From Clavelina lepadiformis (lineage: Eukaryota; Chordata; Ascidiacea; Aplousobranchia; Clavelinidae), in contig NC_135248.1 in NCBI RefSeq assembly GCF_947623445.1, positions 10,292,977 through 10,356,976 on the forward strand: DNA of 64,000 nucleotides. Reading direction: 5' to 3'. The translations under genes were made by a program, and so were the position numbers. Shown here piece by piece: positions 32,659-45,250 of the stretch. The notes below the pieces were generated by a model. The model saw only the letters and a list, made by a program, of their open reading frames with translations. It had not been told where the DNA came from and ran no database searches. The first letter of the stretch is position 1, and the number at the start of each line of letters is the position of its first letter.

Positions 32659-34748
32659 GACAAATGTTTCTGTAAACTATTGAATATACGGTAAATAGGC
32701 TGTAAAGTACTTTTTAAACGCGTTGTATTTTGTCACTGTCACTGTTATGCTTGGTTTAGCTTCATCGCGCCAAGCACATGAACGTTTGGTTCATATGAGA
32801 AGATCTCTTTCAACAACCATCTTTCCATGAGAGTCACTTGTCACATTACAACTTGCAAGATGGAATTGAGTATAGCTTAAGTTTTATTATAACCGTATAC
32901 CTATATAGGGCTGCTAGTCTGACGAAGTCTTGCTGATAATCGCGAACTGCTCTCCGCATATCAGCTGCTTGAATCTGCCGGATTCAGAACGACAGGTTCT
33001 ATTTGTTGAACTGAGCAATATAGACCAGGTTCTATTGCAGTGACTGCGTTGCTGTCATGACTACTGTGCATGACAACAAAGCAAACGTGTAAGGCTAAGC
33101 ACTAGAATCGGCATAATGAAATCCTACACATTTTCGTTAGATATATTAAACAGCATTGGTTTTATAGAATAAGACTATAATGAATGTGACTAACAGTTTA
33201 CAGACTCCCATTGTCATCATTAGGGTGGCATTTGCTTGCTCTGGAGCACCTGTTTATTTTCTCACACATGAAAAACAAGTAACATAAGTGTTTGCAATTG
33301 CTATACTTACGTCTTATAAAATATTTGCGTTTCCGTCACTGTAACGTAATTAAAAAACTGCATTACGTTGGTAAAATGTAACACCTGCCCGAGCCATGTA
33401 TAGCGGGACCCCACCCCTTTGCAGAAGAACACTTTCTTGCGCTACCGAATTTTGGAAAACATTAACCCGACAATATCGTTTGAACCAAATCCTGGCTATA
33501 TTAAATGATGAAAATATTCCTGTAACGACTTAACACAAATTTGCAAAATGCCGAGCAACCAAATGTCGAGCAAATATTTAGTCAAAGTTTGATACTAAAC
33601 CCAACATGGGCTAATCTTGCAATCGTATCTTAATAATAACAATATAATCAATGAAGTTGTTGTTGCTTGTTTATAAACTTTATTAGATAGAACAATCCAA
33701 CAGTGAAAAGTGGGGACAAGTAAAAGAAAAAATGACTTAGTCAACAACGAAAAAACTTGCATTTTCTTGCCAAAGACATGCGCTTAGTGTAAAAGCGTTA
33801 CACCAAGCAAAGTTGTGCAAATTAATGTCGAAGAATTTGATATTAGTTCTCAAGCTTTAGCAGGGTAACCTACCAATATGCTCTTCGTGGTATACTTGCC
33901 CGTCATATAACGTAGTTGCAGCTGTATAGTTGCTCGATGCTCATATACTGTACACATCAGTTGTCGAAAAGAAAACTTTAACAATATATTGTCAAAGGCA
34001 GACAAGATAAATGACAACATTTGTACATTGAAGTAACACTATACGAAATGGAGCAGTACATTGATTTTAAAGAAATTGTCTGTCACAACGATGAGTTTTG
34101 TTTTAGACAAACCATTTTTTATTGCCAACAAACCAAATTTTTAACCCATTTTGCTTCCGACGCCGAAGTTCTGGCACACGTAACCTACATCAAAAACGGG
34201 TCTCCGTATTTTCAACTATCTCCTATGACCTATATACATACACCTTCATTTTCGGTCACCCAATTTTCAACCATCGATCGCATGAAAATGTTAAGTATTC
34301 GGGTCTGGTCTAAACTTTGCAATGGTAGAGGTTCAGAAGTAGGAACATGTGTGATGATTTTTAAATTGAAGATCTCTTAAAATGTGTTACAATGCTCACC
34401 AATTATTATCTGACATTTCATTGCGAATTATTTCGAAGAACGGGCCCTTACTGTACACCTTGTTTCAAAGAATCATGATTGCACTGGATATTGCGGTGAC
34501 CTATAATGCGTTAGACCGCTTTAAGTTCACCCTTTCCTTGATTGTGCACTAAACCGATAACTTAGACAAGCACTGGTTAGCACTAAGATGCAAGCAGCAT
34601 GCGTTCACGCCCCAACCCCCGTACCCATTGTTAGCGATGGTACACATTCTTTTTTCAGATTTGAAAGCTGTAGCTTGAATTCGTTGTCACGATAACCACT
34701 TGGTCGCGGGAAAATGTCCAACCGTTGAAATAGTGAGCCTAACATAGA
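32659..34748. other. Spacer between DNase C promoter and Kv1 3' end
   Basis: 2.1 kb. Contains the Kv1 3' UTR (a minus-strand AATAAA at 33680-33685 is a candidate signal about 1.07 kb after the stop). A 119-codon plus-strand frame at 34021-34380 looks like chance. Nothing else recognised. Confidence 0.5.
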
Positions 34749-37700
34749 CTACACTTCACTTTTCCTTTTCTTGTTAGCTGCGTCCCGCTGATAAATGTAC
34801 ATAAAGTTTGACACGATGACAGGTACCGGCAATGCCAAACATAAAATGCCGGTTAACGCGCAAGCACTTCCAACCAGCTTGCCTACTCCCGTTATAGGGT
34901 GCATGTCTCCGTAGCCAACGGTAGTCATGGTAACTATCGCCCACCAGAAAGCATCCGGGATGCTTTGGAAGTGCGTTTTTGATCCATTTGGTGTGCTGTC
35001 GATTTCTGAAAGGAAATGACGGTTGAAAATTATGAGCTATAAACATTTTTAAACAGAAAATTATTAAGTTTAGTATGATTTAACTGCAGTCCTTTAGAAG
35101 CGTCCGCCAATTTGGCAAAGAACATAAGTATAACGATTATTCTCTAACAAAAGCTACTTTATTCTGTTGTCCGCTGGAAACACAAGACAATAAAATTAGT
35201 CTGTATATAGGCTACCATTGAATCGTCTTCGTTATGTTACAAGTTCTGAAAAAATAGCCTAAAATAAAGATTGTGAAACCTTTTACCTGCAAAATAAACT
35301 GCGCTTGAAAAAATGACCACCCCGATCAGGACAAAGAAAAGAAGAAGACCAAGCTCTCTGAAGCTCGCTTTCAAAGTTTGTCCCAAGATCTGAAGGCCAG
35401 TCGAATGGCGGGACAGTTTAAAAATACGGAAGACGCGTACCAGGCGAACTACTCGAATAAAGGCGAGAGATATTTCCTTCTTCGCCGACTGCTGCACTTG
35501 GTTATCTGCAAAGTTGGCTGAATGTCAAATTAAAAACGTTCAAGTTAGCTTGCATTCTGCATAAAGTATGCTGAATGGAACAAGTCTAAACTTGACAACA
35601 TCTCCTGTCCAGAGTCTAGACTAGTATACCGTTCAACTTTAAAAGTGAATATTTTATTTGCAAATTATATTATGGCAAAATGTCAGGGTTCTGGGAAAAT
35701 GAAAAAAGAAATTGGTCTCGTGCGAACCCGAGCTTTTGAAGCTAAGGCTCGTGCCAGCCCAAACTGAGACCAAACGTGTGACATCAAACTAAAACAAACA
35801 GAGAAAGTGATTTGTGAAAACACAAAGGTCTTTTATGGTCTCTATCGATATACTTTTAGCTACATTCAAAGATTACATGAATATATGTCCTCGATATACA
35901 TACTTCTTAATTAGTGTAGTAATAAAAACTAGTTCACGAATATAGGGTTTTCAAGGTCAAAAACTATATATAACTTATTTGCGTTTATTTTTTAATGAAA
36001 AAGGACAAAAATATTCCAGTTACACTGCCAATATATGCATGACGTAATATGCATTAATTTCTTGAACTTAATTGACGACGGGCACAACAAGATTAGAAGC
36101 TATTCCCGGCAGCAAATATTGGAATAATTAATATTTTTTATGTTTTGGTCGAAAAAGCAAACGTTCGGTAAAACTAAACACAAAGCCCAAGTTCGTGAGA
36201 ACACTTAAAAATAATGACGTATGTACCGGACGTTCACGCTCGGGTTCGGAACATTCCTACAAAATATAAAGAATAATGCGAAGAGAAAAGATATGCCAAG
36301 CAGCAAAATCTTGTTCGGAACGATTGCAGTAGCCTATGTCAAAATTAGATTTAAATTTAAGTTAGGCGACATAGATTCGGTTACTTTTATATTAACGTAC
36401 GATAACTCCCAAGATGAGAACATATATAACTTCGATAAGTTCATCTTAATTCGAAACTTTGCCGATAACATACTTGAAGCTATTTACTCAAGCTCATTAA
36501 CTTACTCTTCAGTAAAATGCACTTTACTGACCTGTTTCTGATGCAAGTGTCGCCGTCGTTACAAAATAGGGAACTATTGCAACAAAATCGATGATATTCA
36601 AAACATCAAAGCAAAATTTTCTTTTCTGCGGGGAGCTTAAAAAGCGCGAAACTAGCTGTAAAAAGCAAAAAGGTCAGAAAATGAGAAAACCAATGAAACT
36701 GGTATATGAAGTGTTGCTTTATAGATTAATTTCAGTTTCATTAACTGACCTCAATAGTGAACCAGCAAATACAGAACGTTTCGATTACCCAAAACGGATT
36801 ATCGGTAAAATGTGGCTTTCGGTAGGATATAGTGCCATTGGTATTGTTGCTGTATACAAAATGCAATAAACGTTTGGGTCGATGTCAAGGTAACCCATAT
36901 CTAAATTTTACAAAAACAACTATTGTTTACAGCGGTTACCTGGAAAGGTTTTCAATAACTTGGTAGGTTTGGTTTTTCCAAGTTTGTAACGAAGGGACAG
37001 TCTCCAGGCAAAAACAGATGATAGAAAGAAAAATGACAGAAATGGACACTACCGCCACCACGCGTGCGGCGTTAGAGCTTTCAGGTTTCTCAAAGAGAAC
37101 CCAAACAGCTCGTTGAAACTTGTTCCTAGGAAGCTTTTCCCTTTTTCTTTGCAGCATGTGTGGCAAGAATCCGTTGCCACAAGCGTTATACGCCTCCTCT
37201 GAAATTTATAAGCGCGTTAAAAATTTTTTATTTATGTTTCCATATGTTATCTGTTCACACAGCAACAGGTGGTACATAATTTAATCGGCGGTTAGTTTTT
37301 GTTTAAACATTATTTTTAATAGCTAATCAGTACTAAGTATACGACGGTTATGTGCTTCAAAATAAAGAAAATAATTTTCCAAATGGTCATGCAGGTTGCG
37401 CGTACACGTAACGAATCAGTAAAAAAGTTCCATCTCCGCTGATTGGCAAAAGAACTAGAGTGCCGTGTGGCTATTTTGGGAACAAAATGCAACAAAAAAG
37501 TCAAACTGCACGCAACATTGTGACCAATTTGAAAAGCTCTTCTAAAAATCGAACTTTTATCAACAGAAATCTTAAGAGATTAGAAAATGACATTAAATTT
37601 GGAAAGCAGTGTTGACTGATTGATTATTATAAGTTTTATGTGATTGACGGTGAATTTTGTTATTATGATTTGCCTTGTCAAATAGTTCCTTTCCGAGAAC

Positions 37701-40700
37701 GTTGTGAAGAAATCGATCAAACCACAGTAGAACAGCATACGCGTTCTAATGTACTGACTTAACAACATCTTCACTGCTTGTACAATAACAAATGCATAGG
37801 TATTCCAAGTCATGTTGTGTAATGAAATAGTCCTTGGTTACAGATGACAATCTATAATTCGCCTATTGTATCTAAATCCCAAAAAGTAGACTCTTGACAC
37901 AAGGTCTATTTTAACACAGCCTACTCCGAAAATGGATTAACGTTCTTGGAAATTTTTTCTAACTATTTGAAAAAGCTTTTAAAGCGTCAGACCAAACAAA
38001 GTTAATTGATTAAATAAAATAAAAGGCTCGGAAAAAACGTAAATCCAATTATTTACTTCATAATGTCATTATCAGGAGAACACAAATGGACCGGATATTG
38101 GCTTAATTCGCATATGTGATTTACTTCAATAAAAACCGGCAAAAAAATCTTGAATTATTTAAAAACTCTATAGTAAAAAACCAAAACAAACTTATACTTA
38201 TACCTATCTGATCACGAATAGTAATTTTAATTTACATTACAACACAGGAGAATTTCACCAAAGCGCCGATTTCGATTAGGTTACTGATATACAAATAACG
38301 CGATAGTCCATATTTATGCTTCACCGTCTTTCGCATACCATGGAAAAAGAAAAAATGTTAACAAAAACCCCAAAAAATTAGATAAGATTGTTCTTTTTCG
38401 AAATGTCGCAAAATTTGAAATTAAAATCTGTAGGAATGTATGATCTATGTATGTATGTATGATTGCATAAGTGACTATACCTTAGAAAAAATAAAGTGGT
38501 ATAAATGAAAGAATAAATGAACAAGATGGAGCATTCGTGACACAAAAATTGTTTGTTTGTATATATTCATACCATCGAAAATGTATCCCTCCATTTCTTG
38601 ATACTTCGCCATTGCCTCACCACCTAACTGGAAAAATTTTATTTCGTCCGCAAAAACGTCAACAGGGACATCTAGCGGCCGGCGTAGTCTACCACCAGTC
38701 TGAAAAAAAAAACGATAACGAATCGGATTAGTGGCTCGATCAAAATTAAATTACCTCTAGATGCAATATCATACTTTTGAGTAGATAACTGTGTCGCCTT
38801 TTCCCATTGTACAAAGTTAAAGGCGTTTAATCAATGGCATTGGAAAAATATACAAGCTAATTCCCATCATAAGCAATTGAATAGCCATTGATTCAGCAAA
38901 CCTCAGAAGCCTGTTGTAACGTTGCAATAACCTTACTTAATGGAAAAATCAGCTGGCTGCCCGAGCAAAAAAATTAGCCTACTCGGTCGTAGTCTTTGTT
39001 ATTTACTACTTTGTAAATGGTTTCCGCTTACAACTGATTTTTGATAGTCGGGGGATTTATTTTTAAGCAACAAAACTTATCTTAAAATTGCTCAAATAAT
39101 TATAACAATCAATTGTTACAAATTAGCCGACGTTGTATTGACGTGGTCACACATTAGTCAGTGTTGTATTGTACAGTATATACAATAAACGAAATCATAT
39201 AAATTCCATATTATATAGTTACGTAGCTTATTTTGAAATATGTAGACTACAGACAATCCAAAAGTACTGCAGCAAACATATAATTCGATTTGTTAAATAA
39301 AGATCATAGAATAAAGTGAACGCCATGAAGAAACTGAAAACTTCAAGATACTTTCAAACGAGGACCCACCAAAATATTGATAAATGCATTTTTTATTTTT
39401 TCCTGAAGGAAAATGTCAAAAGAAACGTTTGGTATTAAGCATTCTTAACAGAATCGTATCGTGCTTGGGAAATGTTATTTTATCCTTGCAACGCCAATAT
39501 AGATCCTAGTAACTAATTGTTACCGACGCAGGATTTTCTTATTACTAACAACCGATATTACTATCATTTTGTACTTCAAAGAAAACAACAACAGTTTATA
39601 AAAAAATGAGTAAAAAAATTGCCAAGAATAAACGTCAAATCTATATATACCTTCTATTCTGAAAACGTAAAAACGAAACTTTTGTTGCCTTTGGTATAAG
39701 AACACTGGAACCCTTAATAAGCAAACAGCGGCGTCGCTGTTACTTATAGGAAGTGGAGTTAATAATTTAATTTAATAAAACTGGGAGTAGGTACGTATAT
39801 TATGCCCGCCGATGATTCATTGGTTTTGCAAGCTATATAAATAAAGAAATCACTTGACTTAATGTTTCCTGCTGGGCCTTTGGTTGTCACATTTTATCTT
39901 GTATTCGTTTGCGAAATTACGTATAAGTAAATGGCTTCGAACTTCAAAATCATAATTGGACGTTTGAGTGATATTATGTTTAAAACTGCAACTAAACGAT
40001 TCATCATTATACGAGCCTGTTCCTGGTTTTGTGGCTTAGGCCAATCTTAAATTAGTTTCTAAAAACAGCCACTTTAACCAAGATAGCGGTAACAGACTTT
40101 ACGCTGAATTAGACTGCCAAGGTTCGATTACCGTTTACGGGCTAGTACATGCTGGTTAGCACTCCGTGATTGGAAAAGCAATCAAGAGAAAACAATTCTT
40201 TCTCTAATTCAGAGCAGTCAGGCAGTGTGATACCGTATGACTCCGTTTACGGCTTTATCCGCAACCCACAGCGAAGTAAATAATCCACTTGCTAAGTAGG
40301 TAGCTGATATATTCACAATTTACAATGCAAACCTTGCTAAATAGCTTTTATGACCTTACCTGATAAAACTCCAATATGGCGTTGAACGAGGATCTGCTTC
40401 GATCGAAAAAATATTGGTTCCTTACTGGGTCGTAATAACGTCGTCTTTTGTCAGAGTGACCCAGTAGCGTGTCCGGAAATTGCTGTAGGTTCTTCATTTG
40501 GGTTTCGTATATCTGTCCCGATACATTGATGACAACACGAGTACAGCCAAGATAAGTTTCGCGATTGTGATAGGCAGCCGTTCCATCTGATATAAGATTG
40601 TTTTCATTGGACGCTGAGGTGTTACAAGGTAATGCTAAGGAAATGGGATAAAAGTTTCCTAAATATCAATAGCACAATAATAATGGGATCCGTAAATTCA

Positions 40701-43700
40701 TACCGTGCTACAACGCAGAAAACAAGCGCTAAAACAAAGAGTTTTCTATGATTTAAGGTTAGGCTAAAGCGCATTCAATTTAAAAAACTGAAACTTTGTG
40801 GTAGAAATCAATTGCGATGAAGGTCTGAACGTTAGGCAAAAAAGCAGAAATCAAAGTCTTATATATTCTTGCCTTTCTCATCAATGCCGTTCAGCAAATG
40901 AGTGCAGCAGTGGTCTTCGCAGCATCGTGGATTCAGCTCGTAGACTGATTTTATGAGCGGAGTGGACTGATAATGAACAGGGAAGCCACCAGCTTCCGTG
41001 ATATCTTTCTTGGTACCTTCGTCCAAAATTGTGAAATACTGTGGGCACGTCTGCACTGCGCTATTTTTCACTGCAAAAGTTCACAGAAACAAGACGCTGT
41101 GTTTAGCGCCGAATCTCAATAGTACATACAACTTTATTGTGAAGTTGCTAAACTAATTTCTATTCCGAGGTGTATTAACTATAATTGAAAATTTACTGCC
41201 TAAAATTACAAAAACACACTGCAAAATTGCCTTAAACAATAATTATTGAAAGGTCTCTAGGTTGCTATAGGAGACAATGTATGCCGAAGCTGCTTCTAGG
41301 CTTAATTATTTCCGTATCGATATCATAACAGTTGCTAAACAAAAAATGGAGCTTAAACTGTAAATAATTATAATTCAATCGATAATCGACCTTTGTCGGA
41401 TCGATTATTCTGGAATCTCGCCGGCGATTTGCTGCGCGATGAACCTTGTGCGACGTCATAATCGTCATGATGGCATCTATCCGAGGTAGCTGGGTTGTAA
41501 ACGAAGGCCGAGTTGCTGGATATACGACTTCCGTTCTCACGTCCTGAGATATTCGAATTCTGCCGAAAAAAATATCGTCATGGTAAAATCTTCAAGCGCG
41601 TGGTGGAGCTGTGTTAGGAAAACAAAATGAAAGGTTCGGATTAGAATCAATACATTGCCCGCGCTAGAGGCTTTCATGTGCTATCAAGTCTAACACAACA
41701 CACAGTACAGAGATAATGCTTGTTGGTAAACCTGAGTTTCGCTAGCTGAAGTTAAAGCATGGTGACGTATAAAAAGCATCGGTTGACTAGCACGTTCGAT
41801 GCAACAATCGCACCAAGCAAAAAATGAAGTATAGTTTTGGCAAAGTCCGCAAAAATTCAAACTCCAGGCCATACAATACAGTGTTAATAATACACAGCGT
41901 GGCGTAAGTTAGCGTGAAAAAAAAGTAGACCAAAAAGCTCCAGAAATTACCACTTTGGATAGAAATTTAGGTTCAGGTTGCTCGTCAACAACAAACATTC
42001 TTTGTTGCTGCCTTGTATGCTTTGATTTGATACTGCAACAACTCTCCTGGAAAATCGTACTGTATGTTGCTCTACGCAGTTTACGTAACCAAAGATTTCC
42101 TATTTTGCAATTTCCGATAGGCCTAACTTTGTCTACTTCACATTATGGTTTGTACATGTGCATGCAATTGTGTAAGTTGGAGACTTCTACTATTAGCGAT
42201 TTCTACAATGCTCTTTGGTCAAAACAAACCAATTTTCGCACCTTGACATCCATTAAGTACAATGGTTGATTAAATGCCTGAGTTTTCGTGGCATAGTTTT
42301 ATCCATTAAAAGAAGTGACATTTTTGCATTGGAGACATTCCATTGAATTTATGTACACCTCAGCAAGTCAAGTTTTCCGTTATGACACGCTTTTTCTGAA
42401 CATAGATGTTTTTTAAACGAAGCAACCAGTTTTGAATTCAAAAATTGCCAAGACTCTAAACTAAGGCAACAGCGACAAAACAATTATAACTTTGGCTAAT
42501 TTCTTCCAGACTTCTCTGAAGTTGGTGTATGCTTTCATTATACCTTTATTCTTATAAAAAATATTCTTTACTAGTGTACCCAAACTTCTTTGACCTTATC
42601 CCAGTATGTATCTAGCTGTCACCATTCCACCAAAAAAATCTACGTTTGAAGTCGTTTTTCAGATTGTTGTGCGTAGAAGATAATAACGTAAATGGTATGA
42701 TACAGTAACCTAAACTCACCCTAAATCTAGTTTATGACCTAAATGTAACTTTAAGTAAATCCAAGATACTTGGTATCAACTTTTGCAAACATAGTCCCTT
42801 ATCCTACGGCTGCGTGACCTGCTTGCTGTAAATTAATCACCTGATATATTTTTTCACGTCCTAACTTTCAGCTTTTGCAGTTTTTGTCAACTAGTCCTAT
42901 CATACCAAAACACTACGATGCACAGATGCATTAAGTATACAATGCTTACAAGTAAATTAGGATTAATGTTCATTATCACGCGAAAACGTCTTGACCCCTT
43001 GACTTTTCAGGCAGCATAACAATAAACTATAAAATAGTGGAGAATGGCGCCGCTATACTAACATGAAAATCACTTGAGGATTATTATCAGTGTGCTGGCT
43101 ACCGAAACCTACCAAACTGTTAGCAGTGTGCTAATTCCTGGCATTCGGAGGCTTGGAACGCTATAGGAGGCACTTCCACATTCATAATGTGATTAGAGTG
43201 ACGGGCTAAACCTGTTTCCTTTCTTCTACCACGTGTTAAACATAATTGTTTACATCTAGCCGTATGGACTTTTTCTGACAAGTCTTTTCCATTTGACAAG
43301 GATGTTTTTCTACACTGCCATGTACTTTGTCGGGCATCTTATACTACGTCCCGCTTCCTTGGGACATCTAATCTAGTTGATTATCTTTCATTAGACTCGC
43401 CCTAACCCAAAAAAATGTCAGTGACCTTTTGACACACAACGGAAGCTGTCTCACTCTCAAGACGCATGAGCTAGGTATCTAACAAGCCTGCGAAAAAAGG
43501 TTCTCGGGCCAGGCAAAAATACGTCACAAACTGCGCGTTTCAAATCTGCGTTAAAGATACAGTATACATTTGTGATCCGATCCTGCTGGTTTAGCGTGCG
43601 TAAATACTTTGCGGCAACGTTGTACGCATTCTGAAGAGAATTGTATTGGCACCTTTGCTTAACGACGTCAGGCCTCAAGGGATTCGCCGAGTAGAAGCTC

Positions 43701-45250
43701 GTTGCAAACAGTAATCGCTTGGCAACGATCGTTCCGAAAGACAACCATAACCCAACCCATAGGTCGTCCTATTGGACGCATTAGCCAGCGTGCGTGGCCT
43801 AATCTTCAACACAATATTCGTGCTTGATGCCGACCGCAGAGCGCTGCGTGAGTCGCCAGGGCAGGTAAAAATAGAAAAGTGACGCCGACGCTTGGGGAAT
43901 ATTGAGCTTGTTAAGCTAATAAAAACCCAGCTGCGCCTGTCGAATTTCTCACGTGTGCATGCAAGTCTTTTATGAGCAATTAGTAGATTGATGTTGCTCC
44001 AAAAAATTATAACCCAACTTTTTGAAGCTTAAATTAAATGCCAATATTGTATAAATGTAGACAACCTTACAGTAAATCCAGTAATTTATATTCCATTGCA
44101 AAAAAGCGGTGCATTGGACGACAAAGAAATATGTCGTTGACTGAAAAAATAAGTTGGCTTTAAGACGCATTACGCAGGGGCAAAAATCAACCAATCGCAA
44201 AGTGATTAACAGCAAAATGCGACGTGGAGACAAGTAATGTGTCAAATTTCTGACGTCTTTTTTGATATTGGTTATTAAGCGATATTCGTCAACGACTGCA
44301 TTATGAAAACGAGATTGATGTAAAATAATAAAATTGAAATGGCTGATAAAAATGCAACTATTTCAATTTTTTTTCAAGACTAGAAACTTTATAGCTTATG
44401 CAACAATTACGTCAGCAAATTTATCCTGTACGCAGACGCAATTTATGGGGTAAATTTCTCCTTCATCAGTAAATAGCATTTGTTCTAGAATCTGGTAGAA
44501 AATAACAAAAGAATTCGGGCAATAAAAATGAAAATTACGCAAGGGTGTTCCTACGAAAACTGCAATCTCAATTGTACTGGAATTGTACTACTGTTTTATC
44601 AGCATACAATAAATTACATTACGGTGGTAAGAAACATTGCAGACTGCTTAAACATTTATTAACATAAGAAGGGAAATAATTATAACTTATAATTAATATT
44701 TGCTGTTGTTGTAGTCCCTTAATTTACAGTATGTAATTTAAACATGGTGGTGCAATACAAACTGAAACCTATATCATTGCCAAGATTTACACCCGCCATG
44801 TTCTATTGCAAATACCACCAATCTGTCTTCTCACAGTGTTTGCGTGCTTTAAATACCTTTTGCTGTGTGTTCGAGTATATAAATAAGACTAAAAGTTTGT
44901 CTAAACCTGGATTTGAAAACTTCACAGCGTTGGCTAGTAAATAACAAGAGATACCTATTTGCCTATACACGCAATAACCCATGAATGAAAAATGTAATAG
45001 GCCTACTAAAAACGTAAATGTGTATTTTTTTTTGGTGAGGGTAAGCGGTAATTATACGGAAGTTTATTGCAAGTTGCGCAAAGCCAAAACTGGTCTTTTT
45101 CAGTTCATTTAGATCTTAAGTCATCTATATCTTACAAATAAATAAATTTTCAACTCTCACCTGTTCTCGGTGATATTGTCGTGGAGAATTTTCCGAGCGA
45201 CCGTGAGTGCCAGCAGCGGAGTTGCCTGCTGCTGCTGTCATAGAAATCAT
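34749..45250 (-). CDS. Shaker-type voltage-gated K+ channel alpha subunit (Kv1)
   Basis: Tetrameric plasma-membrane delayed-rectifier type channel. Exons: 45250-45161, 41559-41391, 41070-40873, 40634-40360, 38699-38573, 37198-36940, 36849-36750, 36655-36532, 35505-35287 and 35005-34749; 605 residues, all phases agree. The N-terminal ~180 residues are not conserved. T1 tetramerisation domain about 185-285 ([30 protein letters not shown]). S1 about 332-354; the S1-S2 loop has N-glycosylation sites (NNT, NGT). S2 is [16 protein letters not shown]3 is [15 protein letters not shown]4 about 463-480 has charges at 465, 468, 471, 474, 477 and 480; the S4-S5 linker is [11 protein letters not shown]. 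The filter is TVGYGD (549-554); S6 has PVPVIVSN. The end -KSEV fits a class I PDZ ligand. Intron 3 uses a GC donor. The first three exons are less certain than the rest. Confidence 0.93.
42690..42850 (-). repeat. Dispersed repeat, copy 3
   Basis: Inverted relative to 23455-23650: read on the minus strand it gives CACGCAGCC, then GCAAAAGTTGAT, then ATTTAGG words. Lies in Kv1 intron 1. Confidence 0.45.

Noticed and set aside
34021..34380. 119-codon plus-strand open frame
   Set aside because: No recognisable motif, no splice context, and it lies in the probable Kv1 3' flank; such lengths arise by chance in AT-rich DNA.
40110..40140. GGTTCGATTACC word as a tRNA T-arm
   Set aside because: No acceptor stem, D-arm or anticodon arm could be fitted around it.
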